From: Metallyticus violacea
Taxonomy: Eukaryota; Arthropoda; Insecta; Mantodea; Metallyticidae
Direction of reading: 5' to 3'
Length of the DNA stretch: 64,000 nt
NCBI GenBank assembly: GCA_030762175.1
Contig: CM060830.1
Coordinates: 51,581,501-51,645,500, forward strand
Below are positions 58,371 to 64,000 of this stretch, in pieces. The notes beneath the pieces are model-generated. The model worked only from the letters and a program-made list of their open reading frames with translations. It was not told the DNA's origin and searched no databases. Each line of letters begins with the position of its first letter. The stretch's first letter is position 1. Both the position numbers and the translations under genes were made by a program.

Positions 58371-60212
58371 TACTTCCTAGTAAAGTTGTGGCAGCTGGGT
58401 TAATAGCCAGCCTGTGCCCTCACCCGCAGTGATTGATGTCGTAGGTTGATTTTGTGTTTTGGAAGGTGTGTTGAGAGGCGGTAGTGCCAGAATTCCTTCA
58501 ATTAAGGAACGAATGGATCTATTTAGGGTTTTAAGCAATAGGTGCATGTTCTAGTTAACCTAAGTTACACAGCATGGCCATATGGCATAAATGGCAAGAT
58601 TGACAATTTCTCTATCAGCTCCGCAGAACTTGCTATTGATATTTTTGTTCACATAAGAGAGGCTTAAATGGGCTGAAGAATTAGTCTGTATATTTAAAAT
58701 CTGATCAACGCTTCCATTCACTAACTTTGGTCTTGAAGCAGCAATGCAAAATAGTGCTATAAGTCCAAATAAATAGCTTAGTTAACCAAACTTTTAGCTG
58801 TGCTGGAGTCCCGGAAATTGTGTTAAAGTTTGCGAATGTGTTCAAATACGCCTCGAAAGAGTAATTACTTTTTCTCTGAGGTTTGAGTTTAGTGCTTGGA
58901 ATTTTACCTTTTTAAAAACTTTGTGGCAGCTCATTGCTAAAAGAGCTACACATTCTTACTAAAACTTCCATTATTATTATTATAAAATTAAAGGCTGAAA
59001 TATTAGAATTAAAACTTAAAGCTCTGGTTCCAACGAATAACCTCTTGGAGTAAACAACCGTCAAGAAAATGGAAGCGATTTTTAAATGTAATGCTGAAAT
59101 TAAAACAATTTCTTGCTATAACTTAGTGTCACATTCTTTAAATTGAGTGTACATACATACATACATACATACATACATACATACATACATACATACATAC
59201 ATACACTATATATTTGCTGTTGGTGTCTTAATACATTCTTGTTCGGGTGAGTTTTTGCAATTGATTAATGAACTGCATAGTGGAATGTATTTTTGCATTC
59301 TTAAAAAAGTGTTGTAAAAATCAGATTGGTATTTCATATGTAAATGTATGCATTTTTTAACTTTTTAAGAAATGGTTATATGGGAAACTAAATCGTCTTC
59401 AAATTTTACTTTTCAAAAAAAGATCAAATAAGTTTTCACATTTGTCATTTCTCTTAAGGGATTTTATAATGGTTGTGGAACATGAATAAAATTGATGGTA
59501 AAGTTGAATTGAAATTGTTGTAGACAGAACTAAAGGTTATAAACAATTGAAAGTGCTTTATATGGTTTTACAGTCAAGTAACGACCATGTCGAATGTCGC
59601 AAAATTTGCCACTAGCACGGCAGCAGCGTTCGCTGGAAGAAGCGAGAGCTGTAAATTTCCCACCTTTATTGCTGTCCCGTGTACACAAACATGGGAAGAC
59701 CTTGGCTGTGACTGCAAGGTCGCTGTGACCTATCTACCTCGTGACTGTAACATCTGCCCTCTCTGGTTACACCTGCCACTGGCTTCTGGATCACTCATTG
59801 TGACGCTGAGAACGAATTGTTGCAAGGTCTTGCAAGTTAAGTAAGGCTCTTAGCGTTTGGATAGAGGTTCGAGCCCTACTTTGAGGTGGCGTTGCATTAA
59901 CACGTTTACACTTCCTAGGTACATAATTGTGAATATGCATCAGAACTAATAGGAAGTTACATTTTTTAAAATTTGGTTTCCATTTATTTATAGAAACTTG
60001 AAAGGATCACTTTCGTAATGCTTAGCTAATTTAATGGGAATGACAATTGCAATCTTTGGCCAGCTTACGCAATAATACACAACTTTTGATTAGGTGTGCC
60101 AAAATTTCGATAAAAAGTTGTTTCATTTTTTTGTTTTTATGAAGTTTAAGTGTAGTACAAACGCTATTTAAAAGTTTGCTACTTGCTTAGGCCGATATTA
60201 CAAATTTAGTTA
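58371..60212. other. Spacer without a supported gene
   Basis: The + strand frame at 59587-59844 (85 codons, many Cys) lies in a short GC-richer patch and has no recognisable domain; it lacks a splice context that would link it to the Akap200-like gene. GGTTCGAGCCC near 59866 is a B-box-like match without a convincing A box. Confidence 0.45.
59150..59206. repeat. (TACA)n microsatellite
   Basis: About 14 tetranucleotide units. Confidence 0.97.
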
Positions 60213-60480
60213 CCAAACTTCAATGTATATAGAGTGCAACAAAAAGGTATGTGAAAATTTTCCTCATATATACAGGATAAAAATATAACATTAACTTGTG
60301 TCGGAAATTGCTTTATTTCCTTATTACACCTGCACCACACAGTAGAATATTCTAAAACAGAACTGTGGGAAACCCATATGAAACTTTCAAAATGTCCTCC
60401 GTTAGCACGGATACGTTCATCAACCCACCGTATCCCTGGAGTATTTTGTATTTTCTGACAGTTTTGCATAATACAAGCAC
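60213..60480 (-). mobile_element. Transposase C-terminus, DUF4817/IS630-like family
   Basis: The minus-strand frame reads CQKIQNTPGIRWVDERIRAN followed by GGHFESF. This resembles the C-terminus of this transposase family (an I-x-x-TPG-I ... RRVxxCIxxxGGHFEHL pattern). GTGCAACAAAAAGGTATGTG near 60234 may belong to the 3' inverted end. The remainder of the element is absent. Confidence 0.7.
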
Positions 60481-61689
60481 TAAGACTCTACACCTTTGAC
60501 TAATCCAAGATCATATGAGCATCTGATATTTGAATACCTCATTTTACTGTGTCTGTAACGAGGCCCTTAAACACACAGAACTGACACTACGAGCTCGGTG
60601 CTAAATCAAACGATGAAATGAGTAGCATAACAAGCATAACATACAACTGTGTAGTACAGAACGAAACAACGGTGAATCTAGAAACTAATAGTAGTTATAG
60701 CACCCTCATTCCGTTTAACCAGAGGTAAAGTGAAAGTTTACCAACAATACATATTGAGTAACAGTTCCGTTGTGGGGTTATTGCCACAGGGCAGCTTTTG
60801 CTTGCATATCTCACCGTGTAAGCGGAGGTGTAGGCAAACAGCTCTAACAAAGAAATAAACTATTTTGAACCGGCGAAAATTTGCAAAAACATTTTAAATT
60901 ATCAGTTACCGTAAGTTGAATTTTCTGTTTTGCATAATAAAAATAATTAAAATGATTTATATATTTTAAATAGCAACACTATTTACAAAGAAAAAAAACC
61001 GCAGACTCTGCTCATATTTTTGCATTGACCACCTGCAAGCTGTGAGAGAGCCTATGTATTGTCGAGTCAAAGGTTGCCGCCGGAAATACCATGGCAGTGT
61101 TTGTAAGTCGGCATCACAGTGAAAATGTTCTATGGCCAATCAGGTAATAGTTTCCTTCATTTCGGACAAGTGGCTTGTTAAAGTTTTCCTTATCGCGTCA
61201 CTGTTTGCTGTTTTAAGTCTTTGTATTCGAAACCGTGCCGCGCTGTAACTGCATCATGCAAACTGAGATCGGCAGCTCACAAACAAATGCCGCTCGCCCA
61301 CAAAGATGGCTACAGTAACCTACTTACACACGACTTAAAATGCTGATGGTCTTTCTAAGGGACATGACAAAAGTATTATCCATACAGCATTTCCCTTATA
61401 AAATAATTGCTGCTGTAAAACATTATTTTAAGTAAATAACTGCGTTGGAACAAATAAGTACTTCTTATTTACACCGATAAGGCACTAAACTGCAACACAA
61501 AGTTTGCAGATATAAGAAAATAAATACAGAAATGGCAAAAGTAGGCAGAATAGTACGAAATAGTACAAAAAAGGCAAATGCAAAACTTTCCCAAAATGTT
61601 TAATACTACATGAATATCATTTCTGTACATTTCACCGAAAAGTAAATATATCCGCGCATGGTTTTCGAAACATTTAACATTCTGGTGAT
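60481..61689. other. Spacer, nothing recognised
   Basis: There is no frame of 60 or more codons and no repeat match by eye. GC-richer islands near 60.78 and 61.1-61.3 kb show no motif. Confidence 0.5.
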
Positions 61690-61858
61690 GTGCAGCAGGA
61701 AATTTACCGTGTGACCATATATTGTTTTTTACTACCCCTGATTAAAATAGTTGGCAGGAATAAGAAAATTTATGGGCAAGAGCTAATTTATATCACTGTA
61801 AAGTATTCATAACAGAAGTTTTGATTATAGACTAATATTTAATCACAGCTGTTTAAAT

Positions 61859-61861
<3 letters not shown>

Positions 61862-61896
<35 letters not shown>
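61862..61896. repeat. (TA)n microsatellite
   Basis: About 17 units at the left edge of the foldback element. Confidence 0.97.
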
Positions 61897-61898
<2 letters not shown>

Positions 61899-61900
61899 CA

Positions 61901-62104
61901 GTAATTATGATAGAAGAAAAGGATAAAACACTGATAAAACATTGAGATCGCTATATTCCGGTCTCGTGGAGTCCTTCTATGGCAACAAGACAAGTGACCA
62001 AGACAATTCCCTTCTTGCCATAGGAGGACTCCACGAACCGAAATATAGCGATCTCAAGTGTGAGTTTTTCTCGGTGTTTTATCCTTTTCTTCTATCATAA
62101 TTAC
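61901..62104. mobile_element. 204-bp palindromic (foldback) element
   Basis: The left end GTAATTATGATAGAAGAAAA is the exact reverse complement of the right end at 62085-62104. Pairing continues through GGATAAAACAC, then GAGATCGCTATATT and GTGGAGTCCT, to GGCAA / TTGCC, leaving a loop of about 25 bases (61988-62012). Small indels interrupt the arms. There is no coding capacity. It could be a foldback transposon, a MITE, or two head-to-head copies of repeat H such as retroelement terminal repeats. Confidence 0.85.
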
Positions 62105-62150
62105 TTTAATTTGTTACATTGTTAATAGTGTTACTTTATTTTTATTTTTG
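62013..62150 (+). repeat. Repeat H, diverged copy
   Basis: It forms the right arm of the palindrome and then continues through TTTGTTACATTGTTAATAGT, identical to the 41.6- and 52.5-kb copies, to a TATATATA end. It differs from them mainly in the stem region (GGAGGACTCCACGAACCG in place of GAAGAACTCGCAGTAGTTCG). Confidence 0.8.
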
Positions 62151-62317
62151 TTATATATATTGAAAAAAGACTGGAAATAATTTATCAAAAATTCCTGAAT
62201 ACATCTTATCTATGTAAACATTTTCGAAAGTTTAACCACTTTGCTAATTTAGTTGGGGACCGGACTCGTATCTTTAAACTCCTTCCCCTTTTATTTTTTC
62301 CTTTCCCTTTTCTTTTG

Positions 62318-62520
62318 CATGGTGTTTAACGTCTGTTTTTACTACTAAGTCGCCACAGGCTGTGAACACTGATGATACATGAGATTAAATTATAAGTTGG
62401 AAAACTATTTTTTTTTAAGGAAGAAAACGTTCTAGGCCTATGTTAAGGGTACCTCCCCGACATTCCTCATTTATGAGGACTGAGGAAAACCGGCATAAAA
62501 CTTCAGGGAGGACGGCCTCT
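62318..62520 (-). repeat. SINE-A copy, tRNA head missing
   Basis: The + strand begins CATGGTGTTTAACGTCTGTT (complement of the 3' end), and passes TTCTAGGCCTATGTTAAGGG and TTTATGAGGACTGAGGAAAA. It stops at GGGAGGACGGCC, just before where the B box would be, so the copy is 5' truncated. Confidence 0.93.
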
Positions 62521-63663
62521 GCAAAGTCTTAATTTGACATTGTTACATTTTAACTTTTAAATTTCTCGAACCTTAGTTCTTTGTCCCTATTTGGAAGAAA
62601 TTGGAGGAATCTTAAAGAGTTAACCACAGTTTTCGGGTGTTTACAAGACTCCAAAGTTAACAAACATAAGTGTGTTTCTACAAGGAAATGGGAGGCCGAC
62701 ATTAAATTTGTAGATACTTGTGTGCTGCTACAGAAATTATTTGTTCAATTATTAATACACGAGTCTTCCCATACAGCACACACTTCTGACTCATAATAGG
62801 CGTGATGTTGCTAAACACTGCAGGGCAATGTTTGTGTGACCCACTCATATATACCTTGTGTAAATTGTGAACAGAACTATTTTTCAACTCTTGAGAGGGG
62901 GGGGGGTTTCTAGCTTTAAACTACTGTCACCGTTTACACATTGTCCAGCAACATTTTGCACTTATGTTTCATACATTCTCAACAAGATTTACGTCAAAGT
63001 AGTAGTTGTCCTATTTATAAATTGCAGAACGTTCATTCTTCTTGCAAGCGTAACAGCCGGTATGTTCTTGTAGATAAACAACCCTTCCTTCAGGATGTAA
63101 TTTTTTCAGCCTAAGCAATACTCCTTTCGTTTTTAGTAAATACTTTTCATTGTTTGTTATTCCAGGTACCAAAGAACCAAAACTGTTGTATAAGAATAGC
63201 TTCTTGTATGTATGTTTGACTGATAAATGTGTTTAGGGGAGACTTGTTTCACTGTTCAACCCCAATACACAGCTACTCTTGAATCCTGCACCGAGTGCGT
63301 TTTTAATGACCAAATAGACTTTGTACAGGAGTCCCACGTAAAACCGGTACCCCTCTCTGTCTCCCTGCCATTAATGTAAATGTATTTACTATATTATATT
63401 ACTTCCTATGTAAAGATGTGCGGATATCTAGTACTATTGACCGTCTCATTGAAAAAAAGGTGGTCGATAATGCATACTGCATTACACTGCATACCACGCG
63501 ACTCTCTTCTTTGGGTGAAGTCTTCATGCACGATATATGGGTTATGCTGCTAACAATATCTGCAATTCTATGAGTTAAGATGAAAGCACGCTTCTGTCAC
63601 AAATAAGAGCATGAGATCCAAGTAACGATCGAAGATAAGAGCCAGTTGCAATAAGTAAATCGT
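62521..63663. other. Spacer with a 10-G run
   Basis: The G run is at 62897-62906. Frames at 62581-62796, 62702-62887 and 62867-63073 show no domain. Confidence 0.5.
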
Positions 63664-63903
63664 TTATTTCACTTCATGCACGACGTTTACACGAATTGCT
63701 CGGAATTTGAGCTCTTTAGCGCACGATGGCATGTGTCGATTTTCTAAGATAATCTCCTTATCGATTTTTTGGGCTTCACGTGTCCATGGGAATACAGTCA
63801 GATATTTCGCCTCAAACATGCCTTTAGTCTCCTTAATGGATCCTGTCTTTATGTAAAATTCCACAATATCAATAATTCGGTGCTCAACTAAGAAATGCAC
63901 CAT
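63664..63903 (-). mobile_element. Transposase N-terminal fragment (DUF4817-like)
   Basis: A 79-codon open frame begins MVHFLVEHRIIDIVEFYIKT and continues GSIKETKGMFEAKY. This matches the pattern of the DUF4817 helix-turn-helix (VEhY-hxTxSxxxhQxxF) at the start of this transposase family. Similarity fades after about residue 45, and the frame stops before any catalytic region. It is the only transposase piece in the window that keeps an intact start. Element ends were not found. Confidence 0.65.
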
Positions 63904-64000
63904 TTCTCTCGTAACACTTTCACGATATTCACGACAATTAACTCAACTGTCGAACGCTTAATTACTTAAACTGAGTGCAGTGTAGCCAAATTCTAAATAT

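Larger units (their letters stand above)
61690..62370 (-). repeat. Repeat G copy 2, carrying a foldback insertion
   Basis: Inverted relative of 43455-43805. The blocks TAGACTAATATTTAATCACA (left) and TTGAAAAAAGACTGGAAATA, TTTCGAAAGTTTAACCACTT (right) flank the insertion at about 61863-62158. The right edge joins a SINE-A at the same junction as in the other copy, so the SINE was there before the copies separated. Confidence 0.8.

Noticed and set aside
59587..59844. Cys-rich 85-codon frame as a later exon or a small secreted protein
   Set aside because: It does not resemble Akap200, lacks a signal peptide, and no cysteine pattern matches a known family.
1..64000. CRISPR arrays, operons, prophage or other bacterial systems
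   Set aside because: Direct repeats with regular spacers are absent; the repeats present are dispersed SINEs, transposons and microsatellites in an insect-like genome.

Overview
This window looks like AT-rich, repeat-dense nuclear DNA from an insect with a large genome. The reasons are a spliced gene start resembling the insect gene Akap200, several decayed mariner transposons, tRNA-derived SINEs with target-site duplications, and many (TA)n tracts. Nothing looks bacterial: there are no operons, no Shine-Dalgarno sites, and almost all open frames are short chance frames or transposon remnants. The SINE families do not let me name a species. A hemimetabolous insect (cockroach, termite or stick-insect type) is only a guess from genome style.

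The one host gene I can support begins near 32.3 kb on the + strand. It has a relatively GC-rich promoter/5' UTR, a start codon at 32468 and a 59-codon first coding exon that ends at a GTAAGT donor (32645). The predicted N-terminus starts MGARQSKRSVDITT and resembles the myristoylated N-terminus of Akap200, a MARCKS-like A-kinase anchor protein. I find no second exon before the window ends, so intron 1 would be longer than 31 kb.

The rest is mobile-element debris. SINE-A (about 260-285 bp, tRNA-Ser/Leu-like head) has twelve recognisable copies plus one 3' end fragment, in both orientations; three have duplications of 11-13 bp and three more have 7-8 bp ones. SINE-B has a different tRNA-like head and three copies (0.9, 23.8 and 48.3 kb). 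A single further tRNA-headed element lies near 22 kb. Mariner remnants lie at 5.7, 9.1, 11.7-13.2, 23.1-24.5, 54.7-55.8 and 57.6-58.4 kb. A second transposase family, with a DUF4817-like N-terminus and a QQDGA catalytic segment, left pieces at 13.7, 25.4, 53.0, 60.3 and 63.7 kb. Two mariners carry a SINE inside them, which gives a relative insertion order. A 1.48-kb element with imperfect inverted ends and a TTAA-like flank lies at 49.5-51.0 kb.

The least ordinary material is a family of about 140-150 bp sequences (41.6, 52.5 and 62.0 kb, plus a partial at 41.9 kb). One copy forms the right arm of a 204-bp palindrome. Comparison with a paralogous segment at 43.5-43.8 kb suggests an empty site for this foldback insertion. 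No CRISPR, toxin, viral or plasmid feature was seen, and I do not see a new multigene system.
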